From positions 2,078,523 to 2,142,522 of the forward strand of contig NZ_KB911579.1 of the NCBI RefSeq assembly GCF_000383575.1: a stretch of DNA of 64,000 nt. Direction: 5' to 3'. A model generated the notes under the pieces. That model searched no databases and was not told the DNA's origin. It worked only from the letters and a program-made list of their open reading frames with translations. Position numbers and translations under genes: made by a program. This DNA comes from Salinispora oceanensis (GTDB taxonomy: Bacteria; Actinomycetota; Actinomycetes; Mycobacteriales; Micromonosporaceae). Positions within the stretch are counted from its first letter, which is position 1. Each line of letters starts with the position of its first letter. This document shows positions 28,540 through 37,950 of this stretch, piece after piece.

Positions 28540-28569
28540 CCGCCCCCGTTTCACGTGAAACGGGGGCGG
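28540..28569. promoter_or_regulatory. parS site 2 inside a 30-bp palindrome, possible parB terminator
   Basis: GTTTCACGTGAAAC at 28548-28561 lies in a perfect 30-bp palindrome with C5/G5 arms. It begins 27 bp after the parB stop on the minus strand, where RNA could fold into a hairpin terminator. Confidence 0.95.
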
Positions 28570-28596
28570 CGCTCTGAGGTGGAGCCGGGCCTACGG

Positions 28597-29589
28597 TCAG
28601 TCCTCGGGCTGCTCCCGGTCAACTCCGATGATGTCGACGATCCGCTCCAAGTCGTCCACACTGCCAAACTCGATCGTGATCTTTCCCTTACTCCGACCGA
28701 TGTCGACCTTGACTCTGGTATCGAAGCGGTCGGAGAGTCGATCGGCGAGATCAGTCAGTGCTGGCGCGTGCGGCTTCGGCCGACGCTTCGGCGCTTCCTT
28801 CTCGCTGGTGTCATCGCTGAGCGAGAGCGCCACCACCTCCTCGGTCGCCCGTACCGACAGGCCCTCGGCAACGATTCGGTGGGCGAGCCGCTCCTGCGCC
28901 TCCGGGTCATCCAGGCTCAACAGCGCCCGGGCATGACCAGCAGAGAGCACTCCGGCGGCGACCCGACGCTGTACCTGGGCCGGGAGGTTGAGGAGTCGGA
29001 TCGTGTTGGAGATCTGCGGCCGGCTCCGCCCAATCCGGCGAGCCAACTCCTCGTGGGTGGCGCCGAACTCATCCAATAGCTGTTGATATGCCGCCGCCTC
29101 TTCCAGCGGATTCAGGTTGGCGCGGTGAATGTTCTCCAGCAACGCATCCCGGAGCATCGAATCGTCCCGGGTGTCCCGCACGATCGCGGGAATGGAGCTC
29201 CGACCAACGGCCTGCGCGGCCCGCCAGCGGCGCTCACCCATAACGAGTTCGAACTTCTCGTCATCCAGCTGGCGGACGACGATCGGCTGAAGGAAGCCGA
29301 CCTCCTGGATTGAGACCTTCAGCTCCTCCAGGGCGTCCTCGTCAAAGACCTGCCGCGGCTGCTTCGGGTTGGGGACGATCGCGTCAACCGGAATCTCGGC
29401 GAAGCGAGCACCCGGGACCGGGCTGAGTGATTCGGACGCAGGCAGCGGCGTACTCACCGCCGGCAGGTCAGCGGTCGGCGTCAACGCTGGGTTGTTGACG
29501 AATGGGGCGGGCCCGCTGGGCGCTGCTGCCTCGGTAGGAATGAGGGCGCCTAACCCTCGGCCGAGTCCACCCTTGGGACGATTCTTCAT
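28597..29589 (-). CDS. parB: Chromosome partitioning protein ParB
   Basis: 330-residue centromere-binding CTPase that loads at parS and spreads to organise the origin. After an N-terminal tail with the ParA-activating block ([13 protein letters not shown]) and a 40-residue linker comes the CTP-binding ParB domain ([11 protein letters not shown], then [10 protein letters not shown]). A HTH follows ([20 protein letters not shown]), with a C-terminal dimerisation domain. Overlaps no neighbour; 27 bp separate it from parA, forming an operon. Confidence 0.97.
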   Translation of the reverse strand: MKNRPKGGLGRGLGALIPTEAAAPSGPAPFVNNPALTPTADLPAVSTPLPASESLSPVPGARFAEIPVDAIVPNPKQPRQVFDEDALEELKVSIQEVGFLQPIVVRQLDDEKFELVMGERRWRAAQAVGRSSIPAIVRDTRDDSMLRDALLENIHRANLNPLEEAAAYQQLLDEFGATHEELARRIGRSRPQISNTIRLLNLPAQVQRRVAAGVLSAGHARALLSLDDPEAQERLAHRIVAEGLSVRATEEVVALSLSDDTSEKEAPKRRPKPHAPALTDLADRLSDRFDTRVKVDIGRSKGKITIEFGSVDDLERIVDIIGVDREQPED

Positions 29590-29616
29590 GCCTGGCCTCC
29601 CCGTGGCCGGTCCGCG

Positions 29617-30918
29617 CTACGCATTGCGGCTCACCTCGGCCTTGGCGCCCCGCTCAGCAATCTCCTGGGCGGCCTCGAAGTAACTTGTCGCCCCCCGTGA
29701 CCCGGGATCGTAGGTCATCACAGATTGGCCGTAGCTCGGCGCCTCGGATACCCGGACGTTACGCGGGATGACCGCCTGGAGCACCTTATCCCCGAAGTGG
29801 TTGCGAACATCCTGCTCCACGGCATCCGCCAGCCGCGTGCGTCGGTCGTACATCGTAAGCAGGATGGTGGAGACGTCCAGCCGGGGGTTGAGGTGCTGCC
29901 GGACGAGGTTGATGTTGTTGATGAGCTGGTTCAAGCCCTCCAGCGCGTAGTACTCACACTGGATCGGGATAAGCACCTCTTCCGCAGCCACCAACGCGTT
30001 CACCGTGAGCAATCCAAGCGACGGCGGGCAGTCGATAAGGACGTAGTCGAAGTGGCCCGGGTAACCGGTGATGGCACGGGCCAGCCGCGACTCCCGGGCA
30101 ACCACAGAGACCAGTTCGATCTCGGCTCCGGCCAGGTCGATCGTGGCGGGAACACACCATAGATCGGGGATTCCCTCGACCGGCTGGGCGACATCCTCCA
30201 GGGGCAGGCCGTTGATCAGACAGTCGTACACGTCCGGCACCCCGGTGTGGTGCGGGACGTTGAGCCCGGTAGACGCGTTGCCCTGCGGATCGAGGTCGAC
30301 CACCAGCACCCGGTTCCCGTGCAGCGCTAGCGCCACTGCCAGGTTCACCGTCGTGGTGGTCTTTCCAACGCCGCCCTTCTGGTTCGCGACGCACATGACC
30401 CGGGTCCGTTCTGGACGAGGCATCGTCACCTCGCCGCTCGGGTTCAGGATCTGCACGGCGCGCATAGCTTCCATCGCCAACGGTGGGTCATCCTCTTCGC
30501 GCGTCGGTGTTTCACGTGAAACGTACGTGTCGTCCACCCCGTCCTGCCCGGAGGGCAGGCTCGGAGCCTTGGTCGGTTCGGCCGGCCGCCCCGGCGTTGC
30601 CTGCTGCGGCACAGCCACCTCGACGTGTGTCGACGTGGCTGTCTTCCCCCGTACCGACGCGGCCCGCTCGGCCGCCGGTGGATCGCCAGCCCGGGAACCC
30701 TCCCGGTTGCTCCGGCTCAACGGTACTTCCGACGACGATGGGCGGGTACGTCCGGGAGTCGACGCCGGTCGCCGGAAGGTCTCGTCCTGCGGCATTCGGG
30801 AAGGCGGGCTGACAGAGAGAGTGGGGGTGGCCCGCCCGGGGTCGTCGGTTTCACGTGAAACCGGGCCGCCCGTTGACCCGGTCGCGCGTGGATCGTCATA
30901 CCTGCCGTCGTCATGCAC
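29617..30918 (-). CDS. parA: Chromosome partitioning ATPase ParA with long N-terminal extension
   Basis: 433 residues from GTG 30918. The ATPase starts near 170 with deviant Walker A (NQKGGVGKTTTTVNLA), then DLDPQGNAS and Walker B region VLIDCPPSLGLL. The remaining 170 N-terminal residues are Pro/Ser/Arg-rich, disordered and unusual for ParA. Two parS sites lie in frame inside this extension and are read as VSRET (about residues 20 and 132). A shorter start near MPRPERTRVM is possible, which would put both parS sites in the leader. ParA positions ParB-bound origins. Confidence 0.95.
   Translation of the reverse strand: MHDDGRYDDPRATGSTGGPVSRETDDPGRATPTLSVSPPSRMPQDETFRRPASTPGRTRPSSSEVPLSRSNREGSRAGDPPAAERAASVRGKTATSTHVEVAVPQQATPGRPAEPTKAPSLPSGQDGVDDTYVSRETPTREEDDPPLAMEAMRAVQILNPSGEVTMPRPERTRVMCVANQKGGVGKTTTTVNLAVALALHGNRVLVVDLDPQGNASTGLNVPHHTGVPDVYDCLINGLPLEDVAQPVEGIPDLWCVPATIDLAGAEIELVSVVARESRLARAITGYPGHFDYVLIDCPPSLGLLTVNALVAAEEVLIPIQCEYYALEGLNQLINNINLVRQHLNPRLDVSTILLTMYDRRTRLADAVEQDVRNHFGDKVLQAVIPRNVRVSEAPSYGQSVMTYDPGSRGATSYFEAAQEIAERGAKAEVSRNA
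30509..30522. promoter_or_regulatory. parS site 3 within parA
   Basis: Exact GTTTCACGTGAAAC inside the parA coding frame, read there as V-S-R-E-T. Confidence 0.95.
30847..30862. promoter_or_regulatory. parS site 4 within parA
   Basis: Exact GTTTCACGTGAAAC (30848-30861), palindromic over 16 bp, in the 5' part of parA; also read as V-S-R-E-T. Confidence 0.95.
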
Positions 30919-30968
30919 CTGTCATCCCTGCCCGCTTCGGATGGTCGGTCCGCATCCTGCCAACGGGT

Positions 30969-30991
30969 CGCTCGGGTGGTCCACCCGAGCG
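30969..30991. terminator. Hairpin between rsmG and parA
   Basis: Near-perfect palindrome with 11-bp arms (30969-30979, 30981-30991) in the 360-bp rsmG-parA gap 30919-31277. It is probably a terminator or attenuator separating the two minus-strand transcripts. Nothing else recognisable is in that gap. Confidence 0.5.
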
Positions 30992-31277
30992 TGCGGCCCG
31001 TTGGAAGCGGTCGGAATCCGGGAGTACCCGGCACCGCCCGCTCCACATTATCGACGCGCGGCCAGCCTACGGGGATTGGGCGCGGTCGGTCCACGTCGGG
31101 CTTCGCATCCCGCCTGCCACCCGTACCTGTTCAACGAGGCAGCTACCGCTCCGGCAAGCCGGATCCGTCGAATTCCGGTAGACCGCTGAGGGCGCCGGTC
31201 GTCGGCAACCACATGCTCCCGCCGAGTCCGATTCACAAAATCCGAGCAGGAAGCCAGCGATACGGGGCGGCGACGAC

Positions 31278-32084
31278 TCAGCGCCGCCGACCGCCACGGG
31301 AGCGTTTCGCGGACTTGGGCTGCGGCGGTGCCACCACCCGCTCCCGAACGATCTCAATCACTGTCGTCGGTGGCTCGATAGTGCCGGCACCGCAGTGGTG
31401 CACCTCGGGCATTCCGCCGCCAAGTCGGTCCACGACGGCGGAATGCTCGGCGATTTCCTCCGCGGCCGAGGTGCCCTTGAGGGCGACCAGCCGTCCGCCC
31501 GGCGCAGCCAGTGGAAGGCACCACCGGGCGAGCCGGTCCAGGGGAGCCACCGCGCGAGCGGTCACCACATCGCCGGTGAGCGGCTCGACTCCGCCACCGC
31601 CAGAAGCGATCTCCTCGGCCCGGCCCCGGACAACCTGAACCGAGGCCGCCAGGTCAAGCTGCGCCACCGCCTCGACGAGGAAGGCGGTGCGACGGGCCAG
31701 CGGCTCGACCAGGGTGACCGAGAGATCCGGCCGGGCGACAGCGAGCACGAGGCCCGGCAATCCGGCACCGCTACCTACGTCAAGCACCGTCGCGCCCGAC
31801 GGAATCCGCTCCGCCACGGCCGCGCAGTTGAGCAGATGCCGGTCCCAGATCCGCGGCGCCTCCCGCGGACCGATGAGTCCCCGGACCACCCCGTCGGTCA
31901 CCAACAGACCCGCGTACGCAACGGCCAGGCCCAGCCGGTCACCGAAGAGCGCCCGGGCCGCGGTGGCCAACTCCGGCGGCGGTACGGCGTCCACCTCGCC
32001 CGGCACGGGGTAATCGCTGACAGGCAACGGCCCGGGCGGCGTACCACCCGGGCCGGACGCGAAGCGCGCCGCGTCGTGAGTCAC
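31278..32084 (-). CDS. rsmG: 16S rRNA (guanine-527 N7)-methyltransferase RsmG (GidB)
   Basis: 268 residues from GTG 32084, four bp after the khpB stop. The SAM-binding motif is [16 protein letters not shown], with acidic end [13 protein letters not shown]; the family block [17 protein letters not shown] precedes it. The N-terminal 35 residues and the basic C-terminal tail ([13 protein letters not shown]) lengthen it relative to the usual 210-240. It methylates G527 of 16S rRNA; loss in other bacteria gives low-level streptomycin resistance. Confidence 0.94.
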   Translation of the reverse strand: MTHDAARFASGPGGTPPGPLPVSDYPVPGEVDAVPPPELATAARALFGDRLGLAVAYAGLLVTDGVVRGLIGPREAPRIWDRHLLNCAAVAERIPSGATVLDVGSGAGLPGLVLAVARPDLSVTLVEPLARRTAFLVEAVAQLDLAASVQVVRGRAEEIASGGGGVEPLTGDVVTARAVAPLDRLARWCLPLAAPGGRLVALKGTSAAEEIAEHSAVVDRLGGGMPEVHHCGAGTIEPPTTVIEIVRERVVAPPQPKSAKRSRGGRRR

Positions 32085-32088
32085 CCGC

Positions 32089-32673
32089 TCAGTCCGCCGG
32101 CCGAACAATGATGCGCCGACTCGGCTCGACGCCCTCGGACTCGCTGGCCACGCCGTCGATGGCGTTGACCACGTCGTGCACACACTTACGTTCGAAGGCG
32201 GACATCGGCTCCAGCCGCACCGACTCGCCGTGCTCCTTGACCTTCTCGACGGCGTTCTTCGCCACCGCGGCGAGCTCCTTACGGCGGCCCGCCCGGTAGC
32301 CGCCCACGTCGAGCAGCAGTCGGCTGGGGGTGCCGGTCTGCCGGAAGACCGCGAGCCGGGTGAGTTCCTGAAGCGCCTCCAGCGTGGCGCCGCGCTGACC
32401 AACCAGGCTCTGTAGTCGGCCGCCAACCACCTCCACGACCGGACGCCCACCGGAGACCAGCTCGTCGATGTCCCCGTCGTAGTCGAGGATGTCGAGCAGG
32501 CCCTCCACGTAGTCGGCGGCGATCTCACTCTGCCGGAACAGATCGCTCTCACCAGTGGACCGCTGCTCCGTGCCGCGGTCGGCCTCGGCCGCCTCGGTCT
32601 GGCCCTTCGCCGTCGTCTCCGTCCCCTCGGCGTCCTGGGACTCGTCAGCGCGGGGCGTGCTGATCTCGGTCAC
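32089..32673 (-). CDS. khpB: RNA-binding protein KhpB (Jag, SpoIIIJ-associated)
   Basis: 194 residues from GTG 32673, preceded by GGAGGAG. An acidic N-terminal 50 residues lead to a KH domain (about 60-130, including [16 protein letters not shown]) and an R3H domain (about 135-194, [20 protein letters not shown]). The family partners with KhpA in small-RNA and cell-division control. The conserved place after yidC is kept. A frame open to 32841 would add an unlikely Pro-rich leader spanning a hairpin. Confidence 0.92.
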   Translation of the reverse strand: MTEISTPRADESQDAEGTETTAKGQTEAAEADRGTEQRSTGESDLFRQSEIAADYVEGLLDILDYDGDIDELVSGGRPVVEVVGGRLQSLVGQRGATLEALQELTRLAVFRQTGTPSRLLLDVGGYRAGRRKELAAVAKNAVEKVKEHGESVRLEPMSAFERKCVHDVVNAIDGVASESEGVEPSRRIIVRPAD

Positions 32674-32809
32674 GGTCTCCTCCGTACTCGCTCGGCCGGA
32701 CCGTCGGGTCCGCTGGTCTCCCGGGGCCGGCGGGAACGCCGGCACCACGGGTAGGTCTATCCGGGCAGTCTCACCCGTGGCCGCGGGGCGCGGCGGCGTT
32801 TTGCCCCCG

Positions 32810-32839
32810 GCCGGCGGTATCGAGGCAGATACCGCCGGC
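32810..32839 (-). terminator. Hairpin between yidC and khpB
   Basis: Perfect 12-bp stem (32810-32821 with 32828-32839), 6-nt loop, 11 bp after the yidC stop. Followed on the minus strand by a short G/A run without U-tract; terminator or attenuator. Confidence 0.6.
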
Positions 32840-32849
32840 ACCGATCGGA

Positions 32850-33980
32850 TCAGCCCTGCCGTTTGGCGGGACGGTCCTTCTGGTTCGCGGGCTGGCCCTT
32901 CTTCTGGCTGGCTGCCTGGCCCTTCTGGCTGGCTGCCTGGCCCTTCTGGTTGGCCGGCTGCCCCTTCTGGTTCGCGGGCGCGCCCTTCTTCTGGCCGGCG
33001 GCCTGGCCCTTCTGGTTCGCGGGCTGGCCCTTCTTCTGGCTGGTGGGCTTGGCACCCGGCTTCGGGGCGGCGACCTTGGTCGCGGCCGGCTGGGTGGCGG
33101 CCGAAGGGGCAGACTTGCCGCGGCCGAAGAGGCCACCGCTCTTCGCCGGCTGCACCGTCTTACCCGCGGTGCTCGACTTGGCGCTCGGCGGCGGTGGGAA
33201 CTTGCGCAACACCCACTGCTGCTGGGCCAGCGTGAACATGTTGTTGGTGACCCAGTAGATGATCACGCCGATCGGGAAGATCGCGCCGGAGATGAGCAGC
33301 GACGCCGGGATGCCGTAGAGCATCAACCGCTGGATCATCCGCTGCTGCGGGTCCTCGGCCCAGCCGGTCTTGAGAATCATCTGGCGGCTGGTCAGGTAGG
33401 TGGTGCCCATCATCACCAGCACCAGAATGCCGGCCATGATCTTGACGGTGGTGCCGTCGGCACCCAGCGCGGCCAGTTCCTCGGGGGAGGAGCCGAACTT
33501 GCCGGCGATCGGCGCGGTGAAGAGCTTCGCGACTGACGCGCTGTCGAACTGGTCAACCGTCCAGCCGTAGAGCGTCTTCTTGTCCAGTGGCTTGTCTGGG
33601 TTGAGCCGGCGGAGTACGTGGAACAGGCCGAGGAAGACCGGAATCTGGAGGAACATCGGAAGGCAGCCCATGAGCGGGTTGGCCTTTTCCTTCCGATAGA
33701 GCTCCATCATCTCCTTCTGGAGCGTCTCCCGGTCACCCTTGTGCTTCTCCTGCAGCGCCTTGACCTGCGGTTGCAGCGCCTGCATCGCCCGCTGTGACTT
33801 GATCTGCTTGACGAAGACCGGGAAGAGGATCACCCGGACGGTGACCACCAGGAAGATGATGGCCAGGATCCAGGACCAGTTGGTGCCGAGCACCACGCCT
33901 TCCGGCACCCCGATGGCGTCCCAGAGCTGGTGCCAGCGCAGCAGGATCCACGAGATCGTTATATAGATAGGGTCGAGCAA
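32850..33980 (-). CDS. yidC: Membrane protein insertase YidC (Oxa1 family)
   Basis: 376 residues. The actinobacterial short form starts directly with a membrane helix near 36-56 (WSWILAIIFLVVTVRVILFP), then the charged coiled hairpin (LQPQVKALQEKHKGDRETLQ) and four more helices, including MGCLPMFLQIPVFLGLF. The C-terminal 100 residues are basic. The last 70 consist of about eight 7-residue repeats based on KGQPANQ, likely a ribosome-binding tail. It inserts membrane proteins alone or with SecYEG. It lies between yidD and khpB, as usual. Confidence 0.96.
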   Translation of the reverse strand: MLDPIYITISWILLRWHQLWDAIGVPEGVVLGTNWSWILAIIFLVVTVRVILFPVFVKQIKSQRAMQALQPQVKALQEKHKGDRETLQKEMMELYRKEKANPLMGCLPMFLQIPVFLGLFHVLRRLNPDKPLDKKTLYGWTVDQFDSASVAKLFTAPIAGKFGSSPEELAALGADGTTVKIMAGILVLVMMGTTYLTSRQMILKTGWAEDPQQRMIQRLMLYGIPASLLISGAIFPIGVIIYWVTNNMFTLAQQQWVLRKFPPPPSAKSSTAGKTVQPAKSGGLFGRGKSAPSAATQPAATKVAAPKPGAKPTSQKKGQPANQKGQAAGQKKGAPANQKGQPANQKGQAASQKGQAASQKKGQPANQKDRPAKRQG

Positions 33981-33983
33981 TTC

Positions 33984-34271
33984 TCAGACTCCAGTCACAT
34001 CGGCGCGGCGGCGACCATCCGGCTCCGGCACCGGATCGAATCCACCCGGATGGAAGGGGTGGCAGCGCATCAGCCGCCGGGCCGTCAGGCCGGCTCCCCG
34101 AACCGGGCCGTGGCGGGTCACCGCCTCCAGGGCGTATGCGCTGCACGACGGGTAGAACCGACAGCGGGCCGGCAACGCCGGACTTATCCACCGACGGTAC
34201 GCGATGATGGGCCCAGCCAGCACCCGGGCACCGAGTGAGATCGGTTGTGGGGGATCTGGTGCCGAACTCAC
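33984..34271 (-). CDS. yidD: Membrane protein insertion efficiency factor YidD
   Basis: 95-residue amphipathic membrane-associated protein. The family core is complete: [20 protein letters not shown] with the conserved CXXXPSCS, and [20 protein letters not shown] 34271 overlaps the rnpA stop by GTGA, and its own stop lies 3 bp before yidC. It assists YidC-dependent insertion. Confidence 0.96.
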   Translation of the reverse strand: MSSAPDPPQPISLGARVLAGPIIAYRRWISPALPARCRFYPSCSAYALEAVTRHGPVRGAGLTARRLMRCHPFHPGGFDPVPEPDGRRRADVTGV

Positions 34272-34678
34272 CGGGACCGCCGCCCGCGGGGGACGCGTGC
34301 GGCCGCGATCGCGGCGTCGAGATCGACACCGAGTCGTTGGTACGACCGGTTCGCCGCGGCGGGCAGGGCACGGACGACCAGGGTGCTTCCGGCCGGCAAC
34401 TCGGGGAGACGCTCCCGGACCAGGTGCCGCAGCCGCCGTCGGACGGCGTTGCGGACGACGGCGTTGCCAACCGCCTTGGAGACAACGAAGCCGGCGCGGG
34501 CTGGTGCGGATGTCTGCTCCGCACCTTCGTCCCGCGCCGACTTCGGCGAAGAGATCTCCGGCGAGGTGCTGGGCGAGGTCAGATGGACGACGACCACGCC
34601 ACGCCCGACGCGTCGGCCACCACGGATCGCCGCGGCGAAGTCAGTGCTACGCCGCAGACGCTGCGCGGCGGTCAGCAC
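34268..34678 (-). CDS. rnpA: Ribonuclease P protein component
   Basis: 136-residue basic protein subunit of RNase P, which matures tRNA 5' ends. The RNR-type signature is [20 protein letters not shown]; the N-terminus [20 protein letters not shown] is typical. Length is slightly above normal because of a 30-residue Ser/Pro insertion after the first strands. Starts with GTG 34678, 35 bp after rpmH, in the same operon. Confidence 0.95.
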   Translation of the reverse strand: MLTAAQRLRRSTDFAAAIRGGRRVGRGVVVVHLTSPSTSPEISSPKSARDEGAEQTSAPARAGFVVSKAVGNAVVRNAVRRRLRHLVRERLPELPAGSTLVVRALPAAANRSYQRLGVDLDAAIAAARVPRGRRSR

Positions 34679-34713
34679 GACTCTCCACGCCCTGCCGATC
34701 GGACCTGGTGGCC

Positions 34714-34851
34714 TCAGGCCGCCAGGCGAGCGCGGCCCTTGGTGCGACGGGTCGAGATGATGGCGCGGCCGGCACGGGTGCGCATGCGCAGCCGGAAGCC
34801 GTGGGTCTTCGCGCGCCGGCGGTTGTTCGGCTGGAAGGTGCGCTTGCTCAC
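34714..34851 (-). CDS. rpmH: Ribosomal protein L34
   Basis: 45-residue, strongly basic large-subunit protein. The sequence starts [19 protein letters not shown] and continues [12 protein letters not shown], a near-perfect L34. GTG 34851 is preceded by GGAGAG. First gene of the rpmH-rnpA-yidD-yidC operon, divergent from dnaA. Confidence 0.97.
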   Translation of the reverse strand: MSKRTFQPNNRRRAKTHGFRLRMRTRAGRAIISTRRTKGRARLAA

Positions 34852-35545
34852 GTCAGGCTCTCCGTTGTCCTACCCCTGGGCGAGGGATCGCCGGGGTCGC
34901 GTCTGGTCCGAGGTCGTCCCAGTTTCAGTTCGTGTCACGATCCAGGTCGTGTCATGATCCGAACCAGGTCATGATCCGGAACACCTCCGTGGCGCTCCCG
35001 ATCAACGCTGCCCGACGCTGCGGACAGCAAACATCCATCACCCTAGCAGAGGGGGAGCGAGCAGCCGTTCCAGCGTACGCAGGGGCACAACGAGCGTCAA
35101 CGCTCTCACCGGCCGCCCCGGCGCAGGCAGTTCCGACGTTTTCGCTGCTGCCGCCGACGGTCGGCGTCCCTCCGCTGTTGATGGCGTCCGGACATCGCTG
35201 TTACCGTGCCCGATTGCGGTGCAGGGCTGTTGGCCCGAATCGCGGTGAGTGACTGTCGGGAAGCCCGGGGTCGGTCCGGCTGTGGTCGGCGCCGGCAGGC
35301 AAGACCGAATCGGGCGGTGGATCGTTCGGCAAGATGACCCACTTCAGCGCCGCCCGTACCGGGTGCGGTCTGACCCACGTTCGGCGGGCGGCCACAATCG
35401 GTACCCACACAGGCTGTGGATAACTTGTGGACAAGCACCGGTCGGTCCGCCGGGTGGGGAAGCATCGCGTGAACGCGGCGGGCCCGGGACGGCCGACGGG
35501 GAGGACGGCGGCGTCCGGGAACAAAGGCGAGGGGGTGGCACGACG
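34852..35545. other. rpmH-dnaA divergent intergenic region
   Basis: 694 bp without a credible gene. Near 34935-34979 are degenerate repeats, with GTCATGATCCG occurring at 34951-34961 and 34969-34979. Two DnaA boxes lie at 35415-35423 and 35425-35433. It should contain the promoters for rpmH and dnaA; I cannot place their -10/-35 elements securely. Confidence 0.7.
35415..35433. promoter_or_regulatory. Two DnaA boxes upstream of dnaA
   Basis: TGTGGATAA (35415-35423) and TTGTGGACA (35425-35433) in tandem, about 115 bp before the dnaA start, the expected place for DnaA autoregulation. Confidence 0.75.
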
Positions 35546-37312
35546 GTGACGGGTACAACCGAACTCGCCGCGGTGTGGACGGCAACGACCGACGAGCTCG
35601 CCGACGAGATCGTCTCCGCACAGCAGCGGGCTTACCTGCGGCTGACCCGGCTCCGCGCCATCGTCGAGGACACCGCGCTCGTCTCCGTCCCGGACGCCTT
35701 CACCCGAGATGTCATCGAGTCCCGGCTCCGCCCGGCGATCACTGAGGCGCTCACCCGCCGACTGGGGCGGCCCATCCAGGTAGCTGTCACGGTGCGAGCA
35801 CCGGAGGACGGCTCCGGCCGCCCGGCGGGCACCATCTACCACAGCGCCCCGAACCCGGAGGCGGGCGGCTTACCCAGCGACACCACCGGCGATGTCGCGG
35901 GAGGCGGCCCGGACGACGGCGTGGACCAACGATTCCCGCTGATTCCCGGGCAGGCTCAGCCGGAGCGCCGCGCTGCGGTGCCCGCCGGTCCGTACGGCGA
36001 GCAGCCGACGCCGGTGTCCCGGGACGGCCAGGAGCCGCTGTTCAGCTCCGCCTTCACCGGACCACCCCGAGCCGAGCGACACGATGTTGACGAGCAGGCC
36101 CGGCTGGGCCCGCCGATGACCGAACGCCCGTTCGACGGCCGCTACCGAGCAGAGGCAGTGGACCAGCGCGGAGGGCCGGTGCCGCCCCGGGAGCCCGGCA
36201 CCGACAGCGGGCCGGGGCGGGTGGACCACCACCGGCCCGGTGGCCGCGAGGACCGCCGGCTGCCAGCACCCGCCGACGGCGGTGGCAACCGGCTCAACCC
36301 GAAGTACATGTTCGAGACGTTCGTCATCGGTTCGTCCAACCGTTTCGCCCACGCGGCTTCGGTGGCGGTCGCCGAGTCGCCCGCCAAGGCGTACAACCCG
36401 CTATTCATCTACGGCAGCTCAGGGCTGGGCAAGACGCACCTGCTGCACGCGATCGGCCACTACGCCACGACGCTCGGCAACGCCAACTCGGTCCGGTACG
36501 TCTCGACCGAGGAGTTCACCAACGACTTCATCAACTCGCTGCGTGACGACAAGACCAGCGCCTTCCAGCGCCGATACCGGGATGTCGACATCCTGCTGAT
36601 CGACGACATCCAGTTCCTGGAGAACCGGGAGCGGACGCAGGAGGAGTTCTTTCACACCTTCAACACGCTGCACAACGCCAACAAGCAGATCGTGATCACC
36701 TCTGACCGGTCGCCGAAGCAGCTGGCGACCCTGGAGGACCGGCTGCGGACCCGGTTCGAGTGGGGACTGCTCGCCGACATCCAGCCACCAGACCTGGAGA
36801 CCCGGATCGCGATCCTGCAGAAGAAGGCCGCCCAGGAGCGGCTGTTCGCCCCGCCGGACGTACTCGAGTTCATCGCGTCCCGGGTATCGAACTCGATCCG
36901 AGAGCTCGAGGGCGCGCTGATCCGGGTTACCGCGTTCGCCAGCCTCACCCGGTCGTCGGTGGAGCTGTCGCTGGCCGAGGAGGTGCTGCGGGACTTCATC
37001 CCGGACGGCACCGGGCCAGAGATCACCGCCGACCAGATCATGGTGGCGACCGCCGACTACTTCGGGGTGAGTCTGGAGGACCTGCGTGGGCACTCCCGCT
37101 CGCGGGTGCTCGTCAACGCTCGCCAGGTCGCCATGTACCTGTGCCGAGAGCTGACCGACCTGTCGCTGCCCCGAATCGGGCAGGCGTTCGGGGGCCGCGA
37201 CCACACCACGGTCATGCACGCCGATCGGAAGATCCGTCAGCAGATGGCCGAGCGGCGATCGCTCTACAACCAGATCGCCGAGTTGACCAACCGGATCAAG
37301 CAGAACACCTGA
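35546..37312 (+). CDS. dnaA: Chromosomal replication initiator DnaA
   Basis: 588 residues from GTG 35546. Domain I is about 1-85. A very long, Pro/Gly/Asp-rich domain II runs about 90-250, as in other actinomycetes. Domain III is AAA+, with Walker [18 protein letters not shown] near 290, Walker [18 protein letters not shown] and sensor blocks. Domain IV, the DNA-binding part, contains [18 protein letters not shown] near 550. The open frame extends upstream to 35249, but that stretch contains the DnaA boxes and is regulatory. DnaA melts oriC and controls its own promoter. Confidence 0.97.
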   Translation: MTGTTELAAVWTATTDELADEIVSAQQRAYLRLTRLRAIVEDTALVSVPDAFTRDVIESRLRPAITEALTRRLGRPIQVAVTVRAPEDGSGRPAGTIYHSAPNPEAGGLPSDTTGDVAGGGPDDGVDQRFPLIPGQAQPERRAAVPAGPYGEQPTPVSRDGQEPLFSSAFTGPPRAERHDVDEQARLGPPMTERPFDGRYRAEAVDQRGGPVPPREPGTDSGPGRVDHHRPGGREDRRLPAPADGGGNRLNPKYMFETFVIGSSNRFAHAASVAVAESPAKAYNPLFIYGSSGLGKTHLLHAIGHYATTLGNANSVRYVSTEEFTNDFINSLRDDKTSAFQRRYRDVDILLIDDIQFLENRERTQEEFFHTFNTLHNANKQIVITSDRSPKQLATLEDRLRTRFEWGLLADIQPPDLETRIAILQKKAAQERLFAPPDVLEFIASRVSNSIRELEGALIRVTAFASLTRSSVELSLAEEVLRDFIPDGTGPEITADQIMVATADYFGVSLEDLRGHSRSRVLVNARQVAMYLCRELTDLSLPRIGQAFGGRDHTTVMHADRKIRQQMAERRSLYNQIAELTNRIKQNT

Positions 37313-37479
37313 GGCGCCCGCCGAGTCAGCGGCCGAGGCCACCCGAACCACCCGCCGAATCGCCGAAACCGGCGCCCTGGCGGCCTCCCTCGGTGCTCCA
37401 CCATCCCCACGGACCGGACGATGGCCCTCGGATCCGGGCGGTGGGTCGAATCCGGGTGTCCCCGTCGGCGTCGCGCAAC

Positions 37480-37950
37480 CGCACTCGTTGTCCACAGCTT
37501 CCGCTTCCCTCGGTGGAGAACGTGGGGCCGCCGACCCCTCGTTACCCACAGGCTGTGGAAAACCCTGGGGGTAGTGCTGTGGACGCTTGGGGATAACGAT
37601 GTCCTTGTCCACCGGCCGCGGGCCGGGTGTGGACGGGCTGTTGAAGGTTCTGGGGATAACCTGGGTCAAGCGGCGAGCCGCAATCCACAAGCCTGGGGAA
37701 GAAGTCCGTGGATAACCGGTGGATAACCGGTGGACAACGGTGGACAGGCTGGGGGTAACTCTGGCCTGTGGATGACGGCCCGGGTTTTCCCCCGACTTCT
37801 CCACAGGAAACCCACCGGTGTATTCCCGGTCTGACCTGCGTCAACGCGGGTTCTCCACAGTTTGCACAGGTGCGACGAAGACGATGAGTTAGATCTCTAA
37901 AGACAACAAAAACCAATCATCACCGTTGGACTTCCTGTGGATCGGGCCGC
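37480..37950. other. oriC: Chromosomal origin oriC
   Basis: The dnaA-dnaN gap 37313-38112 contains about 19 DnaA-box-like sites. Clear ones are 37488 (TTGTCCACA), 37542, 37554, 37588, 37605, 37651, 37681, 37797, 37851 and 37936. A tandem set at 37707, 37718, 37729 and 37739 recurs at about 11 bp. An AT-rich stretch at 37881-37922, rare in this GC context, is the likely unwinding element. Many boxes depart from the consensus, as is normal for actinomycete origins. Confidence 0.93.

Noticed and set aside
28240..28540. Gene between the two intergenic parS sites
   Set aside because: Open frames exist on both strands but lack ribosome sites and have no recognisable protein; contains an internal 15-bp duplication only.
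35249..35545. DnaA start 297 bp upstream
   Set aside because: The segment contains two DnaA boxes and does not read as DnaA domain I; GTG 35546 gives the proper N-terminus.
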